Source: Methanolinea sp. (GTDB taxonomy: Archaea > Halobacteriota > Methanomicrobia > Methanomicrobiales > Methanospirillaceae). From it: a stretch of 64,000 nt of DNA. The notes under the pieces are model-generated. The model worked only from the letters and a program-made list of their open reading frames with translations. It was not told where the DNA came from and did no database searches. Positions 36,730-46,560 of this stretch are shown piece after piece. The stretch lies in NCBI GenBank assembly GCA_030055515.1, contig JASFYI010000002.1, positions 343,185 through 407,184 on the forward strand, in the 5' to 3' direction. Within the stretch, counting starts at the first letter, position 1; every line of letters begins with the position of its first letter. The position numbers were made by a program, and so were the translations under genes.

Positions 36730-37314
36730 ATGAACCGCACGGGCTCCCCCGGCACGCGAGAGAACGCTCCCATCATTCCTGCGGCAGGAGGAACCCACGG
36801 AATCCTCCGCGCCGTAAACGAAGAAACTTCCGCTCCCGGCTCCCCGGGGTCTGCAGGCGCGGCGACGGCCTGCCGGGGGGAGACCTCCTCCCCCCCTGCC
36901 CCGGCGAGGGCGCGGTCCGGCCCGCCCCGCCCGGTCCTTCCCCCCGCACGGGCCGGAGAGCCGTTCCGGGAGAGGCGGCCACGCTTCAGGGCGGCAGAGC
37001 ACGGTGCGGTCCGGGCACTCGCGCGGGAGGGATTTCCGGTCGTCGTCAGGGTCACCGACCCCCGGTTCCCGGGCAACGTCATCGCGTGGACGGAGAGGGG
37101 AGGGATCCACCTCTTCCGCGTCATCGCCACGAGGCGCAGGTCCATCGACGCGAGGGCGGCCGCGGCCGCGTACGCGGCGGAGATCGCGGCGCTCGCCGCC
37201 GTCCCCCTCCCGCCCGGCGGGTCGCGCAACCTCTGGGTCCGGTCCGGCAGGACCTCGTGGAAGCTCTTCCGCGTCTTCCCCGGCGGCCTCGCGGAGGTGC
37301 CCCATGTGGCGTGA
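36730..37314 (+). CDS. Hypothetical protein, possible Hjc-like nuclease fold
   Basis: A 194-residue protein. The first 80 residues are Pro/Ala-rich and of low complexity. The last 110 (AEHGAVRALAREGFPVVVRV then GNVIAWTERGGIHLFRVIAT) follow the spacing of small archaeal resolvase-like nucleases. The usual acidic catalytic residues are not clear, so the resemblance is weak. It is the first gene of a run ending in a primase-helicase, overlapping the next gene by 11 bases. That suggests an integrated plasmid or virus. Confidence 0.5.
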   Translation: MNRTGSPGTRENAPIIPAAGGTHGILRAVNEETSAPGSPGSAGAATACRGETSSPPAPARARSGPPRPVLPPARAGEPFRERRPRFRAAEHGAVRALAREGFPVVVRVTDPRFPGNVIAWTERGGIHLFRVIATRRRSIDARAAAAAYAAEIAALAAVPLPPGGSRNLWVRSGRTSWKLFRVFPGGLAEVPHVA

Positions 37315-37528
37315 GAACGGCGACGGCACCATGAGCCCGCGCCGGATCTGCCCCCTCATGTCCGACTCCCGCGGCATCGTCCTCTGCCAGGGGAAGAACT
37401 GCGCCGCGGCCTACAGCGTCAGGGCGAGGGACGGCGAGGCCTGGTACTGCGCCATCCTCGAGGACGAGCCCCGCCGCGCATCCCCCGTCCTCCGGGACGG
37501 TGACGGTCCATGGCAGCCGGGGAGGTGA
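37304..37528 (+). CDS. Small cysteine-containing protein of integrated element
   Basis: A 74-residue protein with four Cys (RRICPLMSDSRG, VLCQGKNCAAAYSV, AWYCAILED) spaced as one zinc-binding unit. Short proteins of the CPLMS type are common in archaeal and bacterial viruses and plasmids, next to replication genes. It overlaps both neighbours, so it is part of one translation unit with the primase-helicase. Confidence 0.6.
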   Translation: MWRENGDGTMSPRRICPLMSDSRGIVLCQGKNCAAAYSVRARDGEAWYCAILEDEPRRASPVLRDGDGPWQPGR

Positions 37529-40500
37529 GGGAGGCACTCGCCCTCCTCTTCCCGCCCGGTTCCGTCGTCGAGCTCCGCGCATTCCTCGACGGCGCCGTCG
37601 CCTCCGGGTACTTCGACGACCCCGCCGCCCTCGCGGCCGCGGCCGAGGCCCTCGACGCCGCCGGTGCGCAGGGGGTCTACGTCACCCTCAACGAGGTGAA
37701 CCCCGCCCTCCTCTCGCGGAGGGCAAACCGCGTGAAGGCGCGCCTCGCCAAGGCGGACGCGACCACCGCGGACGGCGACATCCTCCGCCGCCGCTGGTTC
37801 CCCGTCGACGTCGACCCGGTCCGCCCCTCGGGCATCCCCTCTCGCGACGCGGAGCACGAGGCCGCCCTCGCGAGGGCACGCGAGATCGCCGATTACCTCC
37901 GCGCCCGGGGCTGGCCCGACCCGGTCCTCGCCGACTCGGGGAACGGCGCCCACCTCCTCTACCGGGTCGACCTCCCGAACGACGGGGAGAGCCGCGACCT
38001 CGTCCGGCGGGCGCTCGAGGCACTCGACCTCCTCTTCTCGGACGAGACCTGCACGGTCGACACGGCGAACCACAACGCCGCCCGCATCTGGAGGCTCTAC
38101 GGCACGACCTCGCGGAAGGGCGACCACACCCCGGACCGCCCGCACCGGAGGGCCCGTCTCCTCTCCGCCCCCGAGAGTCCCGCGATCGTGGGAGAGAGGC
38201 TCCTTGCGGACCTCGCCGCGTCCCTCCCCCCTCCCCCCGCGAAGGGCGGGAAGGGTTCCGCCGGCCACGGCCCGGCAAGAGACCTCCGCTCTTGGCTCCT
38301 CTCGCACGGGATCGGGATCGCGCGGGAGAAACCCTACGCGGGCGGGACGCTCTTCGTCCTCGAGGAGTGCCCGTTCTCGGACGCGCACAGGGACGGGGCG
38401 TTCGCGATCCAGTTCGAAAACGGCGCGATCTTCGCCGGCTGCCACCACGCCTCCTGCGGCGGCGGTGCGCAGAGGTGGCAGGAGCTCCGGGAGAGGCTCG
38501 AGGGGAAAGGCAGGGAACGCGGGCAGGCGGAAACAGACCGGGACGGCCGCGCCGTTCCCGCCCCGGGCGACCAGGCGGAGGAGGAGATCCCCGCCGGCGT
38601 CCGGGAGGAGGCCCTGCGCGTCCTGCGCGAGGGCGACCCGCTCGGCTACTTCCTCCGGACCTTCTCGCTCGACCACGTCGGCGACGAGGTGGTGGCGGCC
38701 TGCCTCGTCATGTCGCTCGCGTCGCGCTCTGTCGAGAACACGAACGGGCTGCACGTCTCGGTCTCGGGCGAGAGCGGGAAGGGAAAGAGCCACGCGTTCG
38801 GAACGATGCTCCGGCAGGTCCCGGCCCGGTTCCGGCTGGACGGCGCGATGAGCAACAAGGCACTCTTCTACCACGACGGCATCCGGCCCGGGAGCGTCAT
38901 CGTGCTCGACGACCGTGCGATCTCCGAGGAGATGGGGGATATCCTCAAGGGTGTGACGACGTCGTTTTGCAGGCCGTTCGTGTACCGGACGGTGAACAAG
39001 GACCGCAGGCCCGTGGTCTGCACGATCCCGGAACGGTGCGTCTGGTGGGTGGCGAAGGTGGAGGGTGCCGGCGACGACCAGGTCTTCAACCGGATGCTCA
39101 CCTGCTGGATCGACGACTCCGAGGAGCAGGACGCCCGGGTGCTCGCCCGGGTGCTCGCCCGCGCCGCGGAACCACCGGGAGATGCGGGGGAGGAGAGGCA
39201 CGAGATCGCCGTCTGCCGGGCGATGTGGGAGGTCCTCGGGAGCCAGAGATTCCACGTCACGATCCCGTTCGCGGGCAGGATCCGGTTCCGCGCGACGGGG
39301 AACAGGAGGAACCCGGAGATGCTGCTCGACCTCGTGAAGGCGCACGCGCTGGTCCGGCGGTTCCAGAGGGAGACGAGGGTCGCGGGCGACGGGACGCCCT
39401 GCATCCTCGCGGCCCGGGAGGACTTCGAGGACGCGGCACGGCTCTACGCGCAGCTGAACGGGGTCTCGGGCGGGCAGGAGACGAAGCTCACGAAGAAGGA
39501 GGCGGACCTCCTCGGCGTGATCGCGAACGCAGACTGGCAGGAGTTCACGATCCCGATGCTCCAGAAGGCGACGGGGTGGAGCAACGGGACGGTCCACAAG
39601 GTCATCCACGGGTACCTCTCGCGGGGGAGGGTGCACTCGGGCCTGCTCGAGAAGTGCCCGGCGATCTCTGTCTGCGACCGGACGGTGGCAACCGAGGAGG
39701 AGGGGGGTGTCTCGGTGCGCAGGCGGGTGAACGCGTACGCGTTCGACAGGGACCTCTACGCGAGGTGGTGTTCCGCGGGAGCGGGTGCGGTCTGGCTCGA
39801 GGAGGGCGGGGAGAGCGGGGGTGACGGGGGGAACGGCGGTGACGGGGGAGGGGGTGGCGCACCCTGCTCCCCTGAAACACCCTGCACCAATCCTGAAGCA
39901 CGTGCTGCAGGATTTGATTCCGGTGGAGAATCGATATCATCGAAAAATACTGGAATTAACCCCCGTAATGGTGCACGCGAGGGTGAATCCTGCAACGTTT
40001 CCGGGGTCACGTACCGCGCGTTGGGTCCACCGGGGGGCACTCCCGCCTGTACACGTGATCCCGGAAATGTTTCAGGGCACGGATCGAATCCCGTGCATCG
40101 CTCTCCGATCGTCGAATCCGTCCCGCAGGAGGCGCAAAAATCCCTGCACCAGTGTGCCGCGGGAGCGGGAAGGCGTTGCAGGGGTGCGGGGAATGGCCGG
40201 CGTGCGCGAATAGACCCGCGGGACTTTTGGCCGCTCGGCCGGCCGGAGAGGAGGCCGTGTTCCGCGTGCGGGAGCGGGTGGTCGCACTACGCGGAGAGGC
40301 TCCCGGGGAAGCGGGGGCGGCACCGGCGGAGGGACGCCCGGCGGATCTGCGGGGCGTGCTACGCGGCGGCGCGGAAGGCACTGCAGGAGCGGGCGGTGGT
40401 GCTGCCCGGGACGTTCGATCCCGGGGGGTTCGAGCCGTTGAAGGCCGACGCGGGGAGGTGCACGGTGTGCGGCCTCGAGCGGGCGGTGTTCATCGACCGG

Positions 40501-40566
40501 GGGACGGGGACGAAGGTGTGCGGGGCGTGCCACGGGCGGATCGCGGGGGGCGGGGCGGCGGGGTGA
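37510..40566 (+). CDS. Large primase-helicase replication protein with C-terminal zinc ribbons
   Basis: A 1018-residue protein of the kind used by integrated elements. The N-terminal 240 residues look like an archaeo-eukaryotic primase/prim-pol domain (WFPVDVDPVRPSG, LADSGNGAHLLYRVDL, CTVDTANHNAARIWRLYG). A central helicase has Walker A SGESGKGKSH (about 417-426) and SVIVLDDRAIS for Walker B. Residues 765-890 are glycine-rich then low-complexity, with lower G+C DNA (39880-40150). The end holds two zinc ribbons (CSACGSGWSHY with CGACY, and CTVCGLERAV with CGACHGR). It would replicate or prime the element's DNA. Confidence 0.78.
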   Translation: MAAGEVREALALLFPPGSVVELRAFLDGAVASGYFDDPAALAAAAEALDAAGAQGVYVTLNEVNPALLSRRANRVKARLAKADATTADGDILRRRWFPVDVDPVRPSGIPSRDAEHEAALARAREIADYLRARGWPDPVLADSGNGAHLLYRVDLPNDGESRDLVRRALEALDLLFSDETCTVDTANHNAARIWRLYGTTSRKGDHTPDRPHRRARLLSAPESPAIVGERLLADLAASLPPPPAKGGKGSAGHGPARDLRSWLLSHGIGIAREKPYAGGTLFVLEECPFSDAHRDGAFAIQFENGAIFAGCHHASCGGGAQRWQELRERLEGKGRERGQAETDRDGRAVPAPGDQAEEEIPAGVREEALRVLREGDPLGYFLRTFSLDHVGDEVVAACLVMSLASRSVENTNGLHVSVSGESGKGKSHAFGTMLRQVPARFRLDGAMSNKALFYHDGIRPGSVIVLDDRAISEEMGDILKGVTTSFCRPFVYRTVNKDRRPVVCTIPERCVWWVAKVEGAGDDQVFNRMLTCWIDDSEEQDARVLARVLARAAEPPGDAGEERHEIAVCRAMWEVLGSQRFHVTIPFAGRIRFRATGNRRNPEMLLDLVKAHALVRRFQRETRVAGDGTPCILAAREDFEDAARLYAQLNGVSGGQETKLTKKEADLLGVIANADWQEFTIPMLQKATGWSNGTVHKVIHGYLSRGRVHSGLLEKCPAISVCDRTVATEEEGGVSVRRRVNAYAFDRDLYARWCSAGAGAVWLEEGGESGGDGGNGGDGGGGGAPCSPETPCTNPEARAAGFDSGGESISSKNTGINPRNGAREGESCNVSGVTYRALGPPGGTPACTRDPGNVSGHGSNPVHRSPIVESVPQEAQKSLHQCAAGAGRRCRGAGNGRRARIDPRDFWPLGRPERRPCSACGSGWSHYAERLPGKRGRHRRRDARRICGACYAAARKALQERAVVLPGTFDPGGFEPLKADAGRCTVCGLERAVFIDRGTGTKVCGACHGRIAGGGAAG

Positions 40567-40584
40567 GGGGAGGGTGAAGAGAAA

Positions 40585-40917
40585 TTATGAAGTGATGCGT
40601 GAGAGAACGGATCTACTTCTTAAGTTCTTTTGAGGTTTCCATATATCGAATTCAGCTGGGAGCAATCTGATAATATCTTCCGGTTTCATTATATAAAGAT
40701 CGTATGTTTTATCAAGTTGGTTCATGACTGCAATAAAGCGGTATAAATTCCCAGGTTTTTTCCGATTAAAGGCAGCCCTTTTAACTCCTTCAGTTCCATC
40801 TTTATTTTTTTTCCAGTATAACATTTGAACAGCTTGGATTAAATTTCTATTGGAAATTAGATTTTGACGAGCAGCCAATTCACGTATAAATTTAGGTAAT
40901 TGTGTAAGATCCACCAC
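40585..40917 (-). CDS. Hypothetical A+T-rich gene beside IS1595
   Basis: A 110-residue protein, MVDLTQLPKFIRELAARQNL onwards, basic and helical. I do not recognise it. Its DNA is far richer in A+T than the neighbouring genes, so it was probably brought in recently. It is divergent from the IS1595 transposase and may be a passenger or belong to the same insertion. Confidence 0.55.
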   Translation of the reverse strand: MVDLTQLPKFIRELAARQNLISNRNLIQAVQMLYWKKNKDGTEGVKRAAFNRKKPGNLYRFIAVMNQLDKTYDLYIMKPEDIIRLLPAEFDIWKPQKNLRSRSVLSRITS

Positions 40918-40941
40918 TAACCTTTCGTTAGGAAGGGATGA

Positions 40942-41781
40942 ATGGATCGTATGGATTTCCGGGAGATCGGGAGGATTGTATCCGATGATCGATCTGCCCT
41001 TGAATACCTCTGGAAGAGACGAGGAACTACAATCTGTTCGTCCTGTGGTTCCTCAGATTTCTATTTTATCGGGAGGAGCAGAGTCAGATGTAAGAACTGC
41101 CGGAGAGACATATGGCCCCTCCAGGGAACGAAGTTCTCACTGCTCAGGATCGCCCCCTCTCAGTGGATCTCTCTGATCAAACTGTTCGAGTTGTCCGTTT
41201 CAGCGATGAAGGCTTCCCAGGAGTTACACCTCAGCTACAAGACCGCTCTTCGAGCTTATGACATCGTGAGGAAGGCAATCATCGAGTATCTGGCGAGAAC
41301 AGACGATATCCTGAAAGGAGAGCTCGAGGCAGATGAGGCATACTTCGGAGGTAAGAGGAAAGGGAACAGAGGAAGAGGAGCTGCAGGAAAGACCATTTTA
41401 TTCGGTATCTTGGAGAGAAAAGGGAAGATCTCGGTGAGCATCGTCAAGGATGTCTCAGCCGAGAGTCTCATGACAGAGACGGTGAAGAGAGTACGCCGTG
41501 GTTCCATCGTGTATACTGACAAATGGGCAGGATACGATTCACTCATGTTCTGCGGGTATAAACACCTGAATATCGATCATCGCTACAAGTTCAAGAGCGG
41601 AAAGGTCTACATCAACGGTATCGAGGGTTTCTGGTCTTTCGCAAAAGAGAGGTTGATTAAGCATCACGGTATCTCCAGAGAGAAGTTTCTCTACTACATC
41701 AAGGAGATGGAGTGGCGATACAACAACCGAGGCAAAGATTTATTTGAGGATCTGATCGATTTGATGCTTGACGAAAAATAG
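40942..41781 (+). CDS. IS1595-family transposase (ISXO2-like DDE)
   Basis: A 279-residue intact transposase. It has an N-terminal zinc ribbon (CSSCGSSDFYFIG, VRCKNCRRDIW) and an ISXO2-like catalytic domain. In that domain GELEADEAYFGGKRKGNR carries the first acidic site, VYTDKWAGYDS the second, and INGIEGFWSFAKERL the third. Length and order are normal for IS1595. Terminal repeats were not resolved by eye. Codon use is A+T-richer than that of its neighbours. Confidence 0.9.
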   Translation: MDRMDFREIGRIVSDDRSALEYLWKRRGTTICSSCGSSDFYFIGRSRVRCKNCRRDIWPLQGTKFSLLRIAPSQWISLIKLFELSVSAMKASQELHLSYKTALRAYDIVRKAIIEYLARTDDILKGELEADEAYFGGKRKGNRGRGAAGKTILFGILERKGKISVSIVKDVSAESLMTETVKRVRRGSIVYTDKWAGYDSLMFCGYKHLNIDHRYKFKSGKVYINGIEGFWSFAKERLIKHHGISREKFLYYIKEMEWRYNNRGKDLFEDLIDLMLDEK

Positions 41782-41914
41782 TTGGTGGTGGAAGTTACAT
41801 AATCACCAAATAAAAATTATGTTAAGAAAAGAAAAAGTGTCAAATTGAATTGAATATTTCATGACGATTTCGAAAAACCCGTGACATCGAAAGAAAGCAA
41901 ACGCTCTCTCGAAA

Positions 41915-43020
41915 TTTGCGAACTCAAAAATGGAGATTTCCCTAAAGATTTCACCAAATTATCGTGATTTTCTTCCGATTTTTAAGAGTCTTCGACAGCT
42001 CCCGCTCCCAGACCCCCTTCTTTTTAATTTTAAGAGTACTCAACTGGACCAGATTGAACAAAAACGACGCGAACACGTTTTTGACATGCACCCTTTCTCT
42101 CGACGTCACGAGAACGTGACCGCAGTGGAATGTCCGTTTGATTACGGCGAAGACCCATTCAATCGCTCTCCGCGTCCTGCTGATCGCACGGTTCCTGCGC
42201 TTCTCCTTGATAGTCAGCGGACAACCCCGGACAGCCCTTTTCACGGTTTTATCGATCGAGGCACGGGATTTCACTCCGGAATAGCCCCTGTCGCGGTACA
42301 CCGTCTCGCCGGGCATCGGGAGGTCCACCTGGCTGTCATGGACGGATGCAGTCGTTGTCTCGATGCGCCGGACCAGGTGATCCTCCCTGTCGATGTGCAC
42401 GTGGAGCTTGTATCCAAAAAAGGGTGTCTCTCCTCTTTTCGTCCACGTCCCGTCAATGTTCCTCCGGGTTTTTCCCTCTTCGCGCGGTGATGTCCCGGAA
42501 GACGGTTTCCCCGGGTCGGCGGTGATGACCGTTGCATCCTGGATGACTCCACGGGTGATTGCAAGACCCTTGGCCGCGATCTGTGCCTGGAAATTATCCC
42601 AGATTTCCTGGTATTTGCCTGGTTCCTTGAGACGTTCCCGGGAGAACCAGACCGTGGAAAAATCGGAACTCCGTGGGGGAATCCGGCGAACTACCGGAAC
42701 GGGATGCGATCCGTCACCTGGCGTTCCAGTTCCGGGCCGGAGAAGTTGGAGAGTTCCTGGAGCACGGGGAGTTTGACCACCACGACAGGTCGATGTGTGG
42801 CCTCCCGCCTTTGCCTTCCTTGTTGCGATAGAGGTCTCCAAGTATCGGGCGGAACTGGTCCCAGTCAATTATCGATGCAAATTCTGAAAGGCGGTCCCCA
42901 ACCTTTTGGACCCTCTTGCAAGCCTCGTGCAGGCCGAATGTCGCGAAGGTCGTTCGGGGAGTTTTCGTTCGGCTGAGAGAGAGAGCTTTTGTGGTTCAAA
43001 GGAGGGGTATTCGAGAACCT
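41915..43020 (-). mobile_element. IS5-family element, left copy
   Basis: About 1.1 kb matches the region 49213-50316 in the same orientation. The match runs from TTTCACCAAATTAT near the left end to the GTTCGGGGAGTTTTCG and AACCTC blocks on the right. It contains a damaged transposase. Exact ends and target duplications are not resolved. Confidence 0.75.
41951..42880 (-). pseudogene. IS5-family transposase, N-terminus frameshifted
   Basis: The C-terminal 230 residues are in one frame: ITRGVIQDATVITADPGKPS (first Asp), GYKLHVHIDREDHLVRRIET, ETVYRDRGYSGVKSRASIDK (second Asp) and RAIEWVFAVIKRTFHCGHV (Glu). Upstream of FSTVWFSRERLKEPGKYQEI the expected N-terminus continues only in other frames (pieces VTDRIPFR and HIDLSWW). 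Probably inactive. Confidence 0.8.
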
Positions 43021-43261
43021 CAATTCAGGTTCCGGGCGGGGAACCCGGAGGTGGTAAATGACGATTATTTCGCGAGAGGCACGTTGCGCAAACGAAGGCC
43101 CCCCTCGTTTTCCCAAAACCGCATGGACGTCTCCTCCCCGCCCCGGGTGGGGTATTGGCCGATCCCCGATGCATATCAGAATACTTATGAGGAATGCGAT
43201 TATACATCTAATTAAATTTTGTAATACAAATTAAGACAATCATTCGCGGAGGTATAATAAA
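43021..43261 (+). promoter_or_regulatory. A+T-rich promoter region of the ABC importer operon
   Basis: The last 80 bases before the first gene are A+T-rich. They contain TTTGTA-A-TACAAA (43218-43230), a 6-bp dyad with a one-base centre that could bind a metal or peptide regulator, and GCGGAGGT (43247-43254) as the ribosome site. A TATA-like GATTATACATC lies at about 43198-43208. No regulator gene is adjacent. Confidence 0.45.
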
Positions 43262-44821
43262 TTGAGAGTCACGTCCCTGACCACGATCGCATTTATCCTC
43301 TCGTGCATCCTCATTGCGGGATGTGTCACGCAGACACACGCCCCACCTGCCAAGGAGCGGGTACTGACCATCGGGGAGATGTGGAAGATCACCGACATCA
43401 ACCCCGGAGGGGGTCACAGCGGGGGCACGTTCATCACAGAGAAGGCAATTGTCACGGAGACACTCGTCGGTGCAGATCCCAGTTTCACGCTTGTCCCGAA
43501 CCTCGCCACCTCATGGAGGCAGATCGACAACACCACGTGGGAGTTCACCCTCAGGGAGGGGGTCATGTTCCATAACGGAGAGGAGATGACAGCAGAGAGC
43601 GTCAAGTTCTCCCTCGACATGGTCGCGAAGAATTCGCCGAACGTCGCGCGACTCCTCGACTATAAAGACAGCGAGGTGGTCGATCGCTACACGGTCCGGA
43701 TTCACACACACTCCCAAAATCCCCTCGTCCCCGCAGTCCTCCACTACCCTGACACTGCGATCATCCACCCCGCGTCCTATGACGCGAAGGGGAATTTCAT
43801 CAAGCCAATCGGCACCGGCCCGATGATGCTTGAGTCATTCGACGAGCTCACCGGGGAAGTCGTCGTCGTCAAGAACCCGCACTGGTGGGGAGGCGTTCCC
43901 ACCATCGACCGGATGATTATCCGCGGGTACGAGAGTCCCCACACGAGGGCGATGCTCATCGAGAAGGGCGATGTGGACTTCACCGTCGATCCGCCCTACA
44001 GCGAAGTGAACCGGATCGATGCCTTACCCGGAATCCGTGTCGAGAAGTACAATACGCCCCGCCTGTACAAGCTCGATGTCAACCTCAAACACCCGCCCCT
44101 GGATAACAAGGACGTGCGGAAGGCGATATCCTACGCGATCGATCGGGAGGGGATCGTCGCCCATGTTCTCTACGGTGTGGGGAGTCCCGCAGGGGGGTGT
44201 TTCCTCCCGACGATGAAGTGGGCAAACACCACCCTCACACCCTACCCCTACGATGTCGCGCGCGGAAAACAGTACCTCGAGCGGGCAGGATGGAGAGATA
44301 CCGACGGTGACGGCTTCGTTGACAAGGACGGGAAGAAACTGAAGCTGAAAATCCTCACGTATATCGAGCGCCCCGGTCTCCCTCCGATGCTCGAGGCGAT
44401 CTGTGCGAATCTCAAAGCCATTGGGATCGACACCGAACAGGTCGTCATGGAGAACAGCGCGCTCACCCGGCTCCTCGACAACGATGAGTGGGACATGTAC
44501 CTCGTCGCGTTCAACCTCGCGATGGTACCGGACCCGGAGTACGTCCTGAAGAGCTGGTACACCACGGATGGCCCGAACAACCGGGCAGGGTACAGCAACC
44601 CTGTCGTGGACAGGATGATCGAGGAAGGCCACTCCATCTCTGATACGGACAAGCGGTATGCACACTTCCGTGTCATCGAGGGGATCGTCTACGACGACCT
44701 CCCCACGATAAATATCGCGTACTACGGGGTTGCCGTCGTGATGAAGGAGACTATCAAAGGATACAAGTTCGACCCGACCGCCCACGACTACCGGATCGAC
44801 CCGTTCATGACCATCGGGTGA
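43262..44821 (+). CDS. ABC importer substrate-binding lipoprotein (SBP family 5)
   Basis: A 519-residue extracellular solute-binding protein of the dipeptide/oligopeptide/nickel class. The signal peptide ends in a lipobox (LIAGC, Cys about 21). Family blocks are LVPNLATSWRQIDNTTWEFT, FHNGEEMTAESVKFSLDMV, IGTGPMMLESFDEL and NKDVRKAISYAIDREGIV. It starts at a TTG with GGAGGT 9 nt upstream. The substrate could be a peptide, nickel or a nickel chelate; sequence does not decide. It is the first gene of a six-gene operon flanked by IS5 copies. Confidence 0.9.
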   Translation: MRVTSLTTIAFILSCILIAGCVTQTHAPPAKERVLTIGEMWKITDINPGGGHSGGTFITEKAIVTETLVGADPSFTLVPNLATSWRQIDNTTWEFTLREGVMFHNGEEMTAESVKFSLDMVAKNSPNVARLLDYKDSEVVDRYTVRIHTHSQNPLVPAVLHYPDTAIIHPASYDAKGNFIKPIGTGPMMLESFDELTGEVVVVKNPHWWGGVPTIDRMIIRGYESPHTRAMLIEKGDVDFTVDPPYSEVNRIDALPGIRVEKYNTPRLYKLDVNLKHPPLDNKDVRKAISYAIDREGIVAHVLYGVGSPAGGCFLPTMKWANTTLTPYPYDVARGKQYLERAGWRDTDGDGFVDKDGKKLKLKILTYIERPGLPPMLEAICANLKAIGIDTEQVVMENSALTRLLDNDEWDMYLVAFNLAMVPDPEYVLKSWYTTDGPNNRAGYSNPVVDRMIEEGHSISDTDKRYAHFRVIEGIVYDDLPTINIAYYGVAVVMKETIKGYKFDPTAHDYRIDPFMTIG

Positions 44822-45609
44822 GTGCAGACAGGATGGACGAGACACCTCTCAAGCACCGCATCGCAGAGATGTGGGATAGCGAGGCGGACAATTACGACAA
44901 TCACGTCTCGCACGGCATCCAGACGAGGGAGGAGAAGAGGATGTGGGAACAGGTGTTCAGGGAGGTGCTCCCCCCCGCATACCCCCTCCACATCCTCGAT
45001 GCGGGCTGCGGGACAGGGGCGATGGGGCTCCTGCTCGCAGGGATGGGGCACATTGTGACCGGGATCGATCTCTCCCCACGCATGATGGCAATCGCGAAGC
45101 GGAAAGCAGAGGAGTATCGCCTGCCGGTGACCTTCCTGCACGGAGACGCGGAATCCCCCCCTTTCGGTCCGGAGAGCTTCGACGTCATCGTCGCGCGGCA
45201 CCTCTTCTGGACACTGCCCCATCCCGGGGAGACACTCAGGAGGTGGCACGCACTCCTCCGGCCGGGAGGAGCGGTGATCCTCATCGAGGGCATCTGGTTT
45301 GACGGCCGGCTCGAAACGCGGATCAGGCGTGGAATCAGCCTGTTCTTCGCACGCATCTTTGAGAAACACCCCCACGGAGCAAGGGGATACGATCCGCACA
45401 CGAGGAGGAATCTCCCCTACCATGGGGGGCTCCCTGAGGCAGCGGCGCGAGAGTCCCTCAAAAACGCGGGTTTCTGCCAGATTGTGACCCGGGACTTGCG
45501 CGAGATAAAGAGAGCCCAGTTCACGCGGATGCCGTGGTACGAGAGGATTCAGCCCGTTTTCTCATACTACCTCATCTCCGGCAGGAAACCGTCCAGTGCG
45601 CACCCGTGA
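44818..45609 (+). CDS. Class I SAM-dependent methyltransferase
   Basis: A 263-residue methyltransferase. The SAM site is HILDAGCGTGAMGLLLA (about 58-74), followed by VTGIDLSPRMMAIAKRK and SFDVIVARHLFWTLPHPGET. It starts at a GTG overlapping the upstream stop, between the binding protein and the first permease. Methyltransferases in such operons occur with metal-chelate uptake, but its substrate here is unknown. Confidence 0.87.
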   Translation: MSADRMDETPLKHRIAEMWDSEADNYDNHVSHGIQTREEKRMWEQVFREVLPPAYPLHILDAGCGTGAMGLLLAGMGHIVTGIDLSPRMMAIAKRKAEEYRLPVTFLHGDAESPPFGPESFDVIVARHLFWTLPHPGETLRRWHALLRPGGAVILIEGIWFDGRLETRIRRGISLFFARIFEKHPHGARGYDPHTRRNLPYHGGLPEAAARESLKNAGFCQIVTRDLREIKRAQFTRMPWYERIQPVFSYYLISGRKPSSAHP

Positions 45610-45618
45610 GGTGACCCC

Positions 45619-46560
45619 GTGCACAGGTACATCCTCAAGAGGACGATCTCTCTCCTCCTCACCATGCTCGCTGTCTCACTCTTCTCTTTTGTCGTGGTGA
45701 ACGCCATCCCCGGGGAGCCCGCCGAGGTCCTCACCCGGCACCTCTTCATGGGACTGGAGGAGGCCGCGCCGCCTGACATGGTCGCGGAGGTCTCAAAACG
45801 GTATGACCTCGATAAGTCGCTCCTGGAGCAGTATATTGACTGGGTCGGAGATGTGCTCCATGGGGATTTTGGCCATTCCGCCCTGTACAATAGGCCTGTC
45901 GCGTACCTCATCGGGAACGCCCTGATCCCCACCCTCCTCCTCGCGGCGACCGCGGTGCTCCTCTCGTTGCTCATCGGCATTCCCCTCGGGATATACTCGG
46001 CACTCCACAGGGGGAATCTGTCTGACTGGATCGTGCGGATCGTCACGGTCTTCTCCATCTCGATGCCGGTATTCTGGATCGCAGTCATCCTCATCCTCTG
46101 TTTCAGTCTGGCCATGGGGGTGACACCCGTCGCGGGCTATGGGGGTCCTGAATACCTCCTCCTCCCGGCACTCGCCCTTGCGATTCACTCCTCCGCCTCC
46201 CTCGCGCGGATCATGCGCACGAGTTTGATCGAGACGATGAACAGACCGTTCATCACATTCGCGAAGGCAAAGGGACTGCCATTGAGGGATATCGTCGTGC
46301 ACCATGCCCTTCGGAATGCAATGCTCCCGGTGATCACAGTCGTGGGAATGAGTTTTGGGGGGCTCCTTGCCGGGGCAGTGGTGATCGAGACGGTATTCGC
46401 CTGGCCCGGACTGGGAAATCTCCTCGTCAAGGCGATATCAGCACGGGATGTTGTCCTCATCGAGAGTACCCTCGTCGTCATCGTCTCGCTGTACCTCGTC
46501 GTGAATTACGTCGTCGATCTCTTCTACACCCTGGTCGATCCGCGGATCCGGTATGAATAG
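45619..46560 (+). CDS. ABC importer permease 1 (DppB/NikB type)
   Basis: A 313-residue inner-membrane permease with six hydrophobic segments, starting at a GTG (MHRYILKRTISLLLTMLAVS). The EAA loop that contacts the ATPase is seen as FITFAKAKGLPLRDIVVHHA. The C-terminal LVDPRIRYE is typical of DppB/NikB. It overlaps the next permease by eight bases. Confidence 0.92.
   Translation: MHRYILKRTISLLLTMLAVSLFSFVVVNAIPGEPAEVLTRHLFMGLEEAAPPDMVAEVSKRYDLDKSLLEQYIDWVGDVLHGDFGHSALYNRPVAYLIGNALIPTLLLAATAVLLSLLIGIPLGIYSALHRGNLSDWIVRIVTVFSISMPVFWIAVILILCFSLAMGVTPVAGYGGPEYLLLPALALAIHSSASLARIMRTSLIETMNRPFITFAKAKGLPLRDIVVHHALRNAMLPVITVVGMSFGGLLAGAVVIETVFAWPGLGNLLVKAISARDVVLIESTLVVIVSLYLVVNYVVDLFYTLVDPRIRYE

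Noticed and set aside
37411..39636. 741-codon open frame opposite the primase-helicase gene
   Set aside because: Antisense shadow of a G+C-rich gene with biased composition and no domain; the opposite frame has Walker and zinc motifs.
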